DNA of 64,000 nt from Fidelibacterota bacterium (GCA_004124875.1 SCKJ01000004.1:186001-250000), one strand, 5' to 3'. Shown: positions 37,168-46,517, numbered from the stretch's first letter. Program-made: numbers and translations. The notes: a model not told the origin generated them from the letters alone.

Positions 37168-38799
37168 ATGCTAAAATCTTTATCATCTGCTGTTTCGGGG
37201 TTGAAAAACTTCACGGCCCAGTTGGACGTGTTGGGTAACAACCTCGCGAACGTAAGAACCATCGGTTATAAATCAAGCCGGATGACCTTTGCTGAAGCCA
37301 GAGCCCAAAGCCTGTCGGGAGCCTCCCGAGGGTTTGGTGGTGGTTTCGGTAACCAGAAGCAGATCGGATTAGGTGTCAATATTGCCACCACCGATATCAA
37401 CTTCGGCCAGGGCAGCCTGGAGTTCACCGGCGTGCCAACCGATATGGCGATTCAGGGCAATTCGTTCTTCATCTTAAGTGATGGAGACGTGAATTCCTTT
37501 AGTCGCGCTGGTAACTTCTTCTTCAACGACTCAGGCTTCCTGGTCAACCCGAGCGGTTTGGCGGTACAGGGATTTCAGGCTGACGATAAGGGTGAGATCG
37601 ATATCTTCGCCCCGTTATCTGAAATCTTCCTGGACACGAACCTGTCGGCGCCTGCTTCGGAAACGGAAAACGTGTTCATGTCTGGCAATCTTGACTCGAA
37701 TCTGTCGCCTTTGGCGTCAACCTTGTCATCTGTCATACCCTATACGTTGGCCGCCGATGGCAGCGCCGCGTTGGCCGCGACGGAGCTGAACGACCTCACC
37801 CAGACCGCTACGGCGCTCATAGCAGGCGACACCATCAGTATCGATGGCAAGCTTCCGGATGGCACCGTAGTATCGGGAACGTTCATCTTCAGCACTGACG
37901 GCACGACGCTCGCGGCCCTGGTCGCGGTGATTGATACAATCTACGCGGGCGAAGCCACTGCCAGCATCTCCTCGACGGGGGCGCTGGTTCTGACTGATGT
38001 CGTGAAAGGCGATTCAGAGACCGCCATCGTGCTTTCGAGCGACGCGGATATATCGCTTTCCGCCTTCGAAACGACACAGGCAGGGTTTACGGGCCAGGCC
38101 AGCACATCGACCACGGTGTTTGACAGCCTTGGAGAAGCGCATAACCTGATTCTAACCTTCACCCTGACGCCGACCGACGGCAAGTGGACGTGGGAAGCGA
38201 CATTTCTGGGTGATGAGGAGATCACGGCCGGTGGCACAGGCACCATCAACTTCAATGAAGTAGGCACTGTCGTCGCCTTCAATGTTGATGGCGCGGCTAC
38301 CAGCATCGAAGTTGATCCTGGAAACGCAGCCGCCTCCTTCTCCATCATACTCGACGCCCAGGGGGGCTCCGGCTTTTCCGGGGTCACCCAGTTCGCGTCG
38401 GATTCGACGCTGATCGTCAGAGAGCAGGATGGACGCCCAACGGGTTCACTGTTGCGGTTTGCCATTGACAATGAGGGCATTGTGACGGGTGTTTTCTCGA
38501 ATGAGAAAAACCTGACCATTGCCCAGATTGCGCTGGCCGAGTTCCCAAATCCACTTGGGTTACTGCGGGCGGGCGATGGTAACTTCAAGCTCGCGTCGGG
38601 CGCTGGAACGCCGATTATCGGCAAGGCTGGTGAGCAATTCTCGGCCACGATTATTTCCGGTTCGCTGGAAAACTCAAACGTGGACCTGGTTGCCCAGTTT
38701 ACCGATATGATCGTCACCCAGCGCGGGTTTCAGGCTAACGCCCGGGTGGTTACCACCGCCGATCAGATACTGGAAGAAACGATGCGTTTGAAGCGATAA
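37168..38799 (+). CDS. flgE: Flagellar hook protein FlgE
   Basis: 543 aa. Rod/hook N-terminal signature SAVSGLKNFTAQLDVLGNNLANVRTIGYKSSRMTF and C-terminal VDLVAQFTDMIVTQRGFQANARVVTTADQILEETMRL are both present. The central region (about 140-410) is Ser/Thr/Ala-rich and variable, the surface-exposed hook domains. Longer than the enteric 403 aa, as in many non-enteric bacteria. 137-base gap upstream suggests its own leader. Confidence 0.96.
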   Translation: MLKSLSSAVSGLKNFTAQLDVLGNNLANVRTIGYKSSRMTFAEARAQSLSGASRGFGGGFGNQKQIGLGVNIATTDINFGQGSLEFTGVPTDMAIQGNSFFILSDGDVNSFSRAGNFFFNDSGFLVNPSGLAVQGFQADDKGEIDIFAPLSEIFLDTNLSAPASETENVFMSGNLDSNLSPLASTLSSVIPYTLAADGSAALAATELNDLTQTATALIAGDTISIDGKLPDGTVVSGTFIFSTDGTTLAALVAVIDTIYAGEATASISSTGALVLTDVVKGDSETAIVLSSDADISLSAFETTQAGFTGQASTSTTVFDSLGEAHNLILTFTLTPTDGKWTWEATFLGDEEITAGGTGTINFNEVGTVVAFNVDGAATSIEVDPGNAAASFSIILDAQGGSGFSGVTQFASDSTLIVREQDGRPTGSLLRFAIDNEGIVTGVFSNEKNLTIAQIALAEFPNPLGLLRAGDGNFKLASGAGTPIIGKAGEQFSATIISGSLENSNVDLVAQFTDMIVTQRGFQANARVVTTADQILEETMRLKR

Positions 38800-38838
38800 T
38801 CGCTCCATATTAAGCTGAGTTAAATCTCTTTGCCCCTG

Positions 38839-38864
38839 GCTGCCTCGCCGTTAGGCGGGGCAGC
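38839..38864. other. Stable hairpin in the motA leader
   Basis: GCTGCCTCGCC (38839-38849) pairs with GGCGGGGCAGC (38854-38864) over 11 bp, with one G-U pair and a four-base GTTA loop. It ends 36 bases before the motA TTG. No T run follows, so it may be a weak flgE terminator, an RNA-processing barrier or an mRNA stabiliser. Confidence 0.55.
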
Positions 38865-38900
38865 CTCCGGCGGAGGGAGAAAGTTTCGGGAGGGCATACT

Positions 38901-39716
38901 TTGGACATCGCTTCTCTGGCAGGTATTCTTGCGGGATTTGGCCTGCTCATCGCCACGATCCTGGCCGGAGGTGGCGCTTCTGCATTTATCGACATCCCGT
39001 CCATCATGATCGTCCTGGGCGGTTCGACCGCGGCCACGCTCATCAATTTCAACATGTCACAATTTATCGCCGCCGTTAAAATCGCGGCCAAAGCATTCAA
39101 GCAGCAGAAAGAGGACCAGGCAGCACTGATCGACCAGTTTATCAACCTGGCGCAGCTGGCCCGTCGCGATGGCATCCTGGCCCTTGACCGGGCCCTGAAA
39201 GACGTGGAAGATTCATTCATGAAAAACGGCCTTGAAATGGCCGTGGACGGGACGGAGCCGGAAACCATCCGGGATATTATGGAGACGGATGTGGAGGGCA
39301 TGCTTGACCGGCATAAAGTAAGCCAGGGAATCTTCAATGCGCTGGGCGCCTACGCACCGGCTTTCGGCATGATCGGCACCCTGATCGGCCTTGTAAAGAT
39401 GCTCGGTAACCTGGATGACCCCAGCTCGATCGGCCCCTCCATGGCGGTGGCGCTGATCACTACTTTTTATGGGGCTGTCATGGGCAACCTTGTGTATCTT
39501 CCCATGGCGGGCAAGCTGAAGGAAAAATCGACCCTTGAAGCGAAAAACAAGCGCATGATTATTGAAGGGGTGTTAGCTATTCAGAAAGGGGTGCACCCTA
39601 AAAATATTGAGCGTAAACTGAAAAACTACATCGCCCCGCATCTTCGTGGAGGAGAGGAGGAGGATGCCGGTGGAAACCAGGCGCCTGCCCCTGCGGCGCC
39701 GGGAGGCAAGGAATAG
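38901..39716 (+). CDS. motA: Flagellar stator subunit MotA
   Basis: 271 aa starting at TTG 38901 (GGGAGGG 8 bases upstream). Four membrane helices: LAGILAGFGLLIATILAGG, IPSIMIVLGGSTAATLI, FNALGAYAPAFGMIGTLIGLVKML and MAVALITTFYGAVMGNLVYLP. The last two carry the channel motifs of the MotA/ExbB superfamily. The long cytoplasmic loop contains the charged residues that touch FliG. Its TAG stop shares one base with the motB start. Confidence 0.95.
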   Translation: MDIASLAGILAGFGLLIATILAGGGASAFIDIPSIMIVLGGSTAATLINFNMSQFIAAVKIAAKAFKQQKEDQAALIDQFINLAQLARRDGILALDRALKDVEDSFMKNGLEMAVDGTEPETIRDIMETDVEGMLDRHKVSQGIFNALGAYAPAFGMIGTLIGLVKMLGNLDDPSSIGPSMAVALITTFYGAVMGNLVYLPMAGKLKEKSTLEAKNKRMIIEGVLAIQKGVHPKNIERKLKNYIAPHLRGGEEEDAGGNQAPAPAAPGGKE

Positions 39717-40432
39717 TGGCTGACAAGCAAGAACCGGATGATGACGGCAGGCCATCAGCGCCGTTCTGGATGACCACCTATGGGGATATGGTCACCCTGT
39801 TGCTGACCTTTTTTATCCTCATGTTCGCCATGTCGAGCGTCAACGAACAGAAATTCCTGCAGGCGGCGTTATCACTGAAGGGATCGCTGGGTGTCCTGGA
39901 TAAAAACATCAGCATTATCGGAGAAATGTCCCCGGCCATCGGCACGGCGGGGGTCTCCGGCCAGGAGGTAGACATGCTGGATGCTCTGCAAAGTATTGAA
40001 GAGATATTTAAGCAGGAGGAGCTGCAAGACATCGCTTCAGTAGAGATAACCGGCCCCGGTGAGGTGCTGATACGACTGGGCGACGAGGTGTTGTATGATC
40101 CCGGTGAAGCGCGGCTCAAAGCTGGCGCGGCGCGGGTGCTGGATGGCATCGCGCGGTCCATTGCCGGAAAAACTGAGGAAGTCTATGTGGAAGGCCACAC
40201 CGATAACCAGCCCATCAACACCAAAGAATTTCCCTCCAACTGGGAACTTTCTTCCGCCAGGGCACTGAGCGTGGTAAGGTTGCTTGAGAAACGCGGTGTG
40301 CCCCCCGATCAACTGGCCGCCGTGGGGCATGGCGAGTATGTGCCGCTGGAATCCAACGCGACAGCTGCAGGGCGGGCTAGAAACCGAAGGGTGGAACTAT
40401 ATATAAGATGGAGAGATTTAGATAATGAGTGA
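39716..40432 (+). CDS. motB: Flagellar stator subunit MotB
   Basis: 238 aa from GTG 39716. One N-terminal membrane helix with the ion-binding Asp24 in FWMTTYGDMVTLLLTFF, a plug/linker, and a periplasmic OmpA-like peptidoglycan-binding domain (VYVEGHTDNQPINTKEFPSNWELSSARALSVV). It anchors the stator to the cell wall. From sequence alone I cannot say whether protons or sodium ions drive it. Overlaps fliL by 8 bases. Confidence 0.95.
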   Translation: MADKQEPDDDGRPSAPFWMTTYGDMVTLLLTFFILMFAMSSVNEQKFLQAALSLKGSLGVLDKNISIIGEMSPAIGTAGVSGQEVDMLDALQSIEEIFKQEELQDIASVEITGPGEVLIRLGDEVLYDPGEARLKAGAARVLDGIARSIAGKTEEVYVEGHTDNQPINTKEFPSNWELSSARALSVVRLLEKRGVPPDQLAAVGHGEYVPLESNATAAGRARNRRVELYIRWRDLDNE

Positions 40433-41012
40433 TGCTGGAGAACTGGGCGTCCCTATTGAGGATCCGGATCTTGACGAGGATGGCGATGAGTTTGAAGAAG
40501 ACGGCGAAACTGGCGGTGGCTTACCCCCGGTCGTAAAAATATCGATTCTGGTGCTCGCGGTGGCGGGACTGGGATTTGGCGCCTTCATTTTGACTCAAAA
40601 ATTAATTATTCCCACCTTGGGCGGCACTGAAATGGTGCAAAATTTTAAGCAGCGGCAAGCCGAAAAACGGTTGGCTAAGGCGGAAGAGAAAAAGAGCGAG
40701 AGGAAAAAAGGTCCGGTCATCCGGCATCCGATCACCGGGTTCACGGCAAACCTGATCGGCAGACGCAGGAACCTGGTGGCCTTCGACCTCCTGTTGGAAG
40801 TCTACTCGGAGGAGGCCGACGAGGAGCTCACCGACAAGGAGTTTCAGATCAGGGATGCCATGCTTATCTATTTTGGGGCACGAACTTTGCAGGAAATATC
40901 GACAAGAGAGTTTTTGGTGGAAGTAAGAGACACAATAAAGACGATGTTAAACAATATATTGGGGGAAGAAACGATCGATACGGTTTATTTCACCAAGTTT
41001 ATCATCCAATAG
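40425..41012 (+). CDS. fliL: Flagellar basal-body-associated protein FliL
   Basis: 195 aa. An acidic cytoplasmic N-terminus (about 1-35), one membrane helix (about 38-58), a charged linker (RQAEKRLAKAEEKKSERKKG) and a periplasmic stomatin-like domain with LVAFDLLLEVYSEEADEEL and REFLVEVRDTIKTMLNNIL. FliL rings surround the stator and aid torque. The charged linker is longer than usual. Confidence 0.9.
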   Translation: MSDAGELGVPIEDPDLDEDGDEFEEDGETGGGLPPVVKISILVLAVAGLGFGAFILTQKLIIPTLGGTEMVQNFKQRQAEKRLAKAEEKKSERKKGPVIRHPITGFTANLIGRRRNLVAFDLLLEVYSEEADEELTDKEFQIRDAMLIYFGARTLQEISTREFLVEVRDTIKTMLNNILGEETIDTVYFTKFIIQ

Positions 41013-41020
41013 GATAACTC

Positions 41021-42019
41021 GTGGCAAAGATACTCAGTCAAGATGAAATTGATGCGCTATTATCAACCGTAGCCGAGGATACCGGCGAGGGAGATGGCGG
41101 CGGCCTCCTGGGGCCAGCCAAGCGGGTAACCCTTTACGATTTCAAGCATCCCAACCTTATCTCCAAAGAGCAGATGCGGTTGCTTGAGAACATCCATGAA
41201 AATTTCTCGCGGAACTTTGGCGTTTTTCTGTCGGCGCAGTTGCGGATGATCGTGGAGATAGAATTGCTGGCCATCGACCAGCTCCTGTACTCTGAATTTG
41301 TCATGTCCATCGCTCCCCCCGGCTGCCTGTACGTGATGAGCATCGATAATCCCCCCGGCGAGGTAATCCTTGAGATCAGTCCCAGCCTGGTTATTTTTAT
41401 CGTTGAAAAATTATTTGGCGGCAAAGGGAGTTTCTCCGCTGCCACTTCCCGGGCCATCTCGGTTATCGAACAGCGCATTATGGGCAAGGTGATGGAGCGA
41501 GCCGCCATTGAGGTGGCCAACGTGTGGCAAACCCTTATTGAGTTGGAGACGGAAATTACCCGCTTCGAGAGCAATCCCGAGTTTATCCAGATTGTCCCCT
41601 CGGCAGAGCCGGTTGTGGTGGTTTCACTGCAGGTGAAAATCCATGATAACAAGACCTTGATGAATTTCTGCTATCCCTATCGATGGTTTGCAGAAATGGT
41701 CGGTTCCCAGGGTGTGCAGGAAAAAATTCAGTTTGGGTCCGCCGTGTCCAATCCGGAGGAACGGGAAAAAATGATCTATCATCTGAACAAAGTTGCATGC
41801 TCTGTTGAAGCAAACTTGGGCACGACCAGCATGTCCATCAACGAGTTCATTAACCTGCAAGTGGGGGACCTTATGGTTCTGAACTCCAGGCCCAATGATG
41901 AATGTTCCATTTTCGTCCGGGAAAAGCTCACCTTTAAAGGCATCATAGGAAAAAGCGAAAAGTACCGTGCGGTCCAGATCACCCAGGTGCTTAAGGAGGA
42001 ATTAGAAAATGCTGTTTGA
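41021..42019 (+). CDS. fliM: Flagellar motor switch protein FliM
   Basis: 332 aa from GTG 41021. The N-terminal CheY-P-binding peptide LSQDEIDALL is intact (residues 5-14), followed by the CheC-like middle domain and a C-terminal SpoA domain. CheY-binding implies chemotactic switching even though no che genes are in the window. Overlaps fliN by 11 bases. Confidence 0.97.
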   Translation: MAKILSQDEIDALLSTVAEDTGEGDGGGLLGPAKRVTLYDFKHPNLISKEQMRLLENIHENFSRNFGVFLSAQLRMIVEIELLAIDQLLYSEFVMSIAPPGCLYVMSIDNPPGEVILEISPSLVIFIVEKLFGGKGSFSAATSRAISVIEQRIMGKVMERAAIEVANVWQTLIELETEITRFESNPEFIQIVPSAEPVVVVSLQVKIHDNKTLMNFCYPYRWFAEMVGSQGVQEKIQFGSAVSNPEEREKMIYHLNKVACSVEANLGTTSMSINEFINLQVGDLMVLNSRPNDECSIFVREKLTFKGIIGKSEKYRAVQITQVLKEELENAV

Positions 42020-43049
42020 TGAGATGAATCCTTTATATATGGCTATGGCCAAGGAACTCGTTCCCGCCCTCAAGGATTCGGCGGGGCAGGTTTTGCAGGC
42101 AGAGTTCACCTTGGAAAGTGATGATCCTGCCGCCATAGCGGAGGATTTTGCGCCGGCTGGGGAGTTCCCCATGATCAGACTTACCCTGGAGAGCACCTCC
42201 AAAGGGACCTACCAGCACCAGTTCGTCATGGAAAAGGCGCTGGCGGGGCATATTTTCGGATGGATGGTGGGAGAGGATCCGCCTGCAGAAATTACGGAAG
42301 AACATTTTGACGCCGTGAAGGAAGTTGTCAATCAGATGCTGGGCCAGATTCAGGCCGCGTTTGATGGTGAAGAATTCGCCTTCAAGGCTGGCGAAGTGAC
42401 CATCGAAGAGATCGCTTCGGGCGACGATTTGACCCTTCCTGAAGACGGCACAGTCGCCGTCTATCGCTTTAAGCGGGGCGAAGAAGAAGCTGAGTATACC
42501 GTTACACACATTGTGCAAGGTGAATTGGCCGCCGCTGCGGCAAGCGATGCCAAGGAGGAGGGCGAGGCTGACGAAAAAGCCGAAGTGGAAGCCGAGGTTG
42601 ATGCCGAAGGCGACGACAGCGGCATATCCAAAGAGCTGGCCGCCGAACTCACCGGCGACCTTTCTGAAAGTGATGACGCTCCGGGCGATGGCGATTTTGA
42701 CGATCTGCTCAGCGGTGGCGAGATGGTGCAGGCCAGTGCCGCCGAGTTTGATGAATTCTCCGAATCCGCCGGCCTTGGCGTTGCCGATAATAAACTCGAC
42801 ATGCTGCTGGACGTGAACCTCGACATCACTGTGGAATTGGGCCGCAAGGTGATGAATGTTGAAGAGATTCTGCGGATGGGCAAAGGGTCGGTTATCGAGC
42901 TGAACAAGCTGGCCGGCGAGCCCGTGGACATCCTGGTCAACGGCAAAAAACTGGCTGAAGGCGAAGTGGTTGTCATTGAGGACCATTTCGGCGTCCGCCT
43001 GACCCATCTGATCAATCCCAGAGAGCGCATCCGGAGCCTCGGCAAGTAA
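42009..43049 (+). CDS. fliN: Long FliN/FliY-type switch protein
   Basis: 346 aa, far longer than classical FliN (about 137 aa). The N-terminal part (about 1-170) resembles the CheC/CheX/FliY phosphatase fold with D101-x3-E105-x2-N108 in DAVKEVVNQMLG. A 90-residue acidic Ala/Glu/Asp-rich linker (about 178-262) follows. The C-terminal SpoA domain (about 265-340) has LDVNLDITVELGRKVMNVEEILRMGKGSVIELNKLAGEPVDI. The C-terminus will build the C-ring; the N-terminal domain may remove phosphate from CheY-P as FliY does. Upstream ATG 42009 lies in the last bases of fliM. Confidence 0.92.
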   Translation: MLFDEMNPLYMAMAKELVPALKDSAGQVLQAEFTLESDDPAAIAEDFAPAGEFPMIRLTLESTSKGTYQHQFVMEKALAGHIFGWMVGEDPPAEITEEHFDAVKEVVNQMLGQIQAAFDGEEFAFKAGEVTIEEIASGDDLTLPEDGTVAVYRFKRGEEEAEYTVTHIVQGELAAAAASDAKEEGEADEKAEVEAEVDAEGDDSGISKELAAELTGDLSESDDAPGDGDFDDLLSGGEMVQASAAEFDEFSESAGLGVADNKLDMLLDVNLDITVELGRKVMNVEEILRMGKGSVIELNKLAGEPVDILVNGKKLAEGEVVVIEDHFGVRLTHLINPRERIRSLGK

Positions 43050-43051
43050 CC

Positions 43052-43588
43052 ATGGTCCGGGGGGCGGCTAATAAGCCAGGCAACGTTCTGGTCGTTGTCG
43101 TTTTCGCTCTGGTCACCCTGCTGGGTTTAACCCTCCGTAACAAGAAAATCGAGCGTATCGGGGAAGCGGCCCAAACCACCGCCTCCTCCTCGGTGACGCC
43201 ATCAACGACGCCCGCTGGCCAGGCCCTTTCCGATTCGGTGGAGGCCTCCGGCAGGGCCACTTTGCCCCGGCCGGCAGCCGGCCAGGCGACCCCCGCATTA
43301 GAAGTCCCCCTAGCCCAGTCCGACGATCTGGCCGGTTCGCTGTGGAAAGCGGTTTTTTATACCGCCCTGTTGCTGGGCGCCATCCTGGGCGGCGCGATGA
43401 TGATTAAAAAATTTGGCGGCGAACGGTTCCGCCAGACTTCCAGTCCCGACATCGAAATTATAGGCCGAAAATATCTCAACCCCAAACAGTCCATTGCCAT
43501 CGTGAAAGTGCGCAATAAGGAACTGTTACTGGGTATAACTGACCAGTCCATTCAGCTGCTCGACCGTCTGGATAGCGACGAGACCTAG
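43052..43588 (+). CDS. fliO: Flagellar biosynthesis protein FliO
   Basis: 178 aa. Two hydrophobic segments: an N-terminal one (about residues 11-27, VLVVVVFALVTLLGLTL) and a membrane helix (about 95-116, LWKAVFYTALLLGAILGGAMM), followed by a SH3-like domain with IEIIGRKYLNPKQSIAIVKVRNKELLLGIT, the FliO signature. FliO helps fold FliP. Two bases after fliN. Confidence 0.88.
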   Translation: MVRGAANKPGNVLVVVVFALVTLLGLTLRNKKIERIGEAAQTTASSSVTPSTTPAGQALSDSVEASGRATLPRPAAGQATPALEVPLAQSDDLAGSLWKAVFYTALLLGAILGGAMMIKKFGGERFRQTSSPDIEIIGRKYLNPKQSIAIVKVRNKELLLGITDQSIQLLDRLDSDET

Positions 43589-43633
43589 TCGTTTGGCCCG
43601 GAGTTTGCCATTAACTCCGGTGAGAGCCAGACG

Positions 43634-44389
43634 ATGCGATCAAAAAGACATTTTACATCATTACTTCTGTTGGCGCTGGCCGTTTTGCCGGCCGCCGCCA
43701 TGGGTCAGGACTTGGGTCTCCCGGCGCTGAACCTCTCAATCGACAGCATCTCCAAACCGGAGCAGCTGAGCACGACAATCCAGATTGTCATCATGATCAC
43801 GATCCTCTCCCTAGCCCCTTCCATTCTTATAATGATGACCTCATTCACCCGTATTGTGGTCATCTTCCATTTCCTGCGGCAGGCGATGGGCACTCAAAAC
43901 ACCCCCTCCAATCAAATTCTCATCAGCCTGGCCCTGTTCCTGACCTTCTTCGTGATGAGCCCGGTCCTCGAAGAAATTAACGACAACGCCCTGCAACCTT
44001 ACCTGGATGACCAGATAGAACAGCAGGAGGCGTTGACATTGGCTTTGATACCGGTGAAGCAGTACATGATCAGCCATACGCGGGACAAGGACCTGAGCCT
44101 GTTTGCGGACTATTTCCCCGGCGAACGGGCCGAAACAGTGGAAGAGCTTTCCATGATGGTCGTGATCCCCGGCTTTTTGATCAATGAGCTGCGCATCGCG
44201 TTTCAAATCGGCTTCATGCTCTACATGCCGATGCTGCTGGTCGATATGGTGGTGGCCGCGGTGCTCATGTCCATGGGCATGATGATGCTTCCGCCGGTCA
44301 TGATTTCCATGCCGTTCAAGATATTGCTGTTTGTGCTGATCGACGGCTGGTACCTGATTGTAGAATCCATTATCGGGGGGCTCAGGTAA
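43634..44389 (+). CDS. fliP: Flagellar export gate protein FliP
   Basis: 251 aa with a cleavable signal peptide (ending near AAMGQD) and the FliP core: TILSLAPSILIMMTSFTRIVVIFHFLRQAMGTQNTPSNQILISLALFLTFFVM, and the C-terminal MGMMMLPPVMISMPFKILLFVLIDGW. FliP forms the core of the export gate with FliQ and FliR. Confidence 0.98.
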   Translation: MRSKRHFTSLLLLALAVLPAAAMGQDLGLPALNLSIDSISKPEQLSTTIQIVIMITILSLAPSILIMMTSFTRIVVIFHFLRQAMGTQNTPSNQILISLALFLTFFVMSPVLEEINDNALQPYLDDQIEQQEALTLALIPVKQYMISHTRDKDLSLFADYFPGERAETVEELSMMVVIPGFLINELRIAFQIGFMLYMPMLLVDMVVAAVLMSMGMMMLPPVMISMPFKILLFVLIDGWYLIVESIIGGLR

Positions 44390-44390
44390 A

Positions 44391-44660
44391 ATGACAACAG
44401 ATTTTGTGGTATTTATCGCCAATCGCACTTTGATGACGGCCCTCACCCTGCTTCTGCCGATCCTCGGTTCGGCGCTGGTGGTGGGTGTGCTGGTGGGCCT
44501 GTTCCAGGCGGTAACCTCCATCCAGGAGATTACGCTTACCTTTATCCCCAAGATCGCAGTGGTCGGTCTGGTGATCCTGTTCACCATCCCCTGGATGCTC
44601 GACACCGTGATCCGGTTCAGCCGCATGGTGTTCGATCAGATTATCATCCTGGGTCAATGA
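44391..44660 (+). CDS. fliQ: Flagellar export gate protein FliQ
   Basis: 89 aa with two membrane helices and the family segment LVVGVLVGLFQAVTSIQEITLTFIPKI. One base after fliP, 4-base overlap with fliR. A shallow wedge subunit of the FliPQR gate. Confidence 0.97.
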   Translation: MTTDFVVFIANRTLMTALTLLLPILGSALVVGVLVGLFQAVTSIQEITLTFIPKIAVVGLVILFTIPWMLDTVIRFSRMVFDQIIILGQ

Positions 44661-45454
44661 ACCTCACCATTCTCGACCTGCTTGCCGGTTGGGGCATCTC
44701 CTTCATGCTGATCCTGACCCGCATTGCGGCGCTGACCCACAGTTTCCCTTTTTTCGGCTCATCCGCCATCACTTCACGGTTGCGGGCCATGATAGCCCTG
44801 GCCCTGACCTTCTTTATCCTGCCTTTGGCGGGCCAGCAGCACTTGGGGCATGACTGGTCCCTCGGCGTGCTGGTGCTGCACCTGGCCCGGGAGACCGGCA
44901 TCGGGCTGGTGGTCGGGTACGGAGCAAAGTTTCTGTTTGAGGCGTTCACCCTGGCTGGCACCTTCGCCGGCCGCCAGATGGGCTTTGCCATGGCCGACCT
45001 GCTAGATCCCGTTACCTCTGTGCCGCAATCCATGATCGGGCAGTTCTGGGCACTGGTGGCCATCCTCTTCTTCCTGGCCATCGATGGACACCATTTCCTG
45101 GTGCGCCTTATGCTGGAAAATTTTAACGTGGTGCCGCTGGCCCAGGGAAGGTTCAGCCCCGCCACGGCCCAACTGCTCGTTGAAGGCTCCACGGAAATGT
45201 TCAGACTTGCCCTCCGTCTGGCTGCGCCGGCCCTGATCATCACGATGATGCTCGATGTCGGCATGGCGGTGCTCAGCCGGGCCATGCCCCGGTTCCAGAT
45301 ATTTTTCGTCGCCTTGCCGCTAAAACTGACGGTCGGCGTGTTCGCACTGGTCGTATCGATGCAGCTGTTCCAGGCCCTGTTCGTCAGCATGGTGGCGGAT
45401 TATCAGGTGTATATCGTCAATGTCCTTACCAGTTTGCGGGGGACAGGTGGCTGA
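44657..45454 (+). CDS. fliR: Flagellar export gate protein FliR
   Basis: 265 aa, six hydrophobic segments, with MLILTRIAALTHSFPFFGSSAI near the start and FAGRQMGFAMADLLDPV in the middle, typical of FliR. Ends 8 bases into flhB. Confidence 0.96.
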   Translation: MNLTILDLLAGWGISFMLILTRIAALTHSFPFFGSSAITSRLRAMIALALTFFILPLAGQQHLGHDWSLGVLVLHLARETGIGLVVGYGAKFLFEAFTLAGTFAGRQMGFAMADLLDPVTSVPQSMIGQFWALVAILFFLAIDGHHFLVRLMLENFNVVPLAQGRFSPATAQLLVEGSTEMFRLALRLAAPALIITMMLDVGMAVLSRAMPRFQIFFVALPLKLTVGVFALVVSMQLFQALFVSMVADYQVYIVNVLTSLRGTGG

Positions 45455-46517
45455 GAAACCGGCACAGGATCGCACAGAAGAAGCGACACCGAAACGGCTG
45501 GAGGAAGCCCGGGAGAGAGGTGAAACAGCCAAAAGCGCCGAGTTGGTCTCGGCCTTGCTGTTGCTGGCTACCATGCTTTATTTCTATTTCGCCGGGGAGC
45601 TGTTTTTAAACAACATAGCCGGCACAATGACCGATTTCTACCGTTCAATCGCCACCATTGACATCACACCAGGCCGGATGCCGCAGCTCGCGCGATGGAT
45701 ATTCCAGCGCGGAGTCATCATTGTTGGACCGGTCATGATGGTCATTTTGCTGACCGCCCTTTTGGTCAATATTTTACAGGTGGGGGTAATTTTTGCCCCC
45801 AAAGCGCTGACCCCCAAAATGGCGCGGGTCAGCCCGATGGCGGGCCTCAAAAAGATTTTCTCGTCGAAGGGATTGGCGGAACTGCTTAAAGGCATATTCA
45901 AAATTATCGTCGTTGGCATGATTGTTTATGCTTATGTGGCCGGGCGGGTTAAGGATTACCCTTTTTTGACATACATGACCCCCCTGCAGATCATGGGCGA
46001 AATTGGCGGCGACATGTTCAAAATTGTCACCTATGCCGGCATCGCGCTGTTACTGATGGCCATCGCCGACTACATCTACCAACGCTGGGAATACCGCCGA
46101 AACTTGCGGATGACCAAGCAGGAGGTGAAGGATGAAGCCAAACAGACCGAAGGCAGCCCTGAGATCAAGGCCCGTGTAAGGTCTGCCATGCGCGACCTCA
46201 GTCGAAATCGCATGATGCGCAGTGTCGCCGATGCTACCGTGGTGGTTACCAACCCTGTGCATTTGGCCGTGGCGCTCCAATATGACGAGGACGATGAGCA
46301 AGCCGCGCCGATCCTGGTAGCCAAGGGCCAGCGCAAATTGGCGGAGCGCATCAAGGAAGTGGCGCGGGAAAACGATGTTCCCATCAAAGAATCGCCGCCC
46401 CTGGCCAGAGCGCTGTATGACAGCGCCGAAGTGGGTGATGAGATTCCCTATGCCTACTATCAGGCGGTAGCGGAGATTCTCGCAGAAATCTACAAGCATG
46501 ATCAGGCCGCGGCCTGA
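45447..46517 (+). CDS. flhB: Flagellar export switch protein FlhB
   Basis: 356 aa from GTG 45447 (GGGGGA ahead); an ATG at 45420 is in frame but inside fliR. Start sequence EKPAQDRTEEATPKRLEEARERGE is typical. Four membrane helices, then a cytoplasmic domain whose autocleavage site reads N269-P270-V271-H272 instead of NPTH. FlhB cleavage at this site normally switches export from hook to filament substrates. The rest of the C-terminal domain is intact (LAVALQYDEDDEQAAPILVAKGQRKLAERIKEVARENDVPI). Confidence 0.95.
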   Translation: MAEKPAQDRTEEATPKRLEEARERGETAKSAELVSALLLLATMLYFYFAGELFLNNIAGTMTDFYRSIATIDITPGRMPQLARWIFQRGVIIVGPVMMVILLTALLVNILQVGVIFAPKALTPKMARVSPMAGLKKIFSSKGLAELLKGIFKIIVVGMIVYAYVAGRVKDYPFLTYMTPLQIMGEIGGDMFKIVTYAGIALLLMAIADYIYQRWEYRRNLRMTKQEVKDEAKQTEGSPEIKARVRSAMRDLSRNRMMRSVADATVVVTNPVHLAVALQYDEDDEQAAPILVAKGQRKLAERIKEVARENDVPIKESPPLARALYDSAEVGDEIPYAYYQAVAEILAEIYKHDQAAA

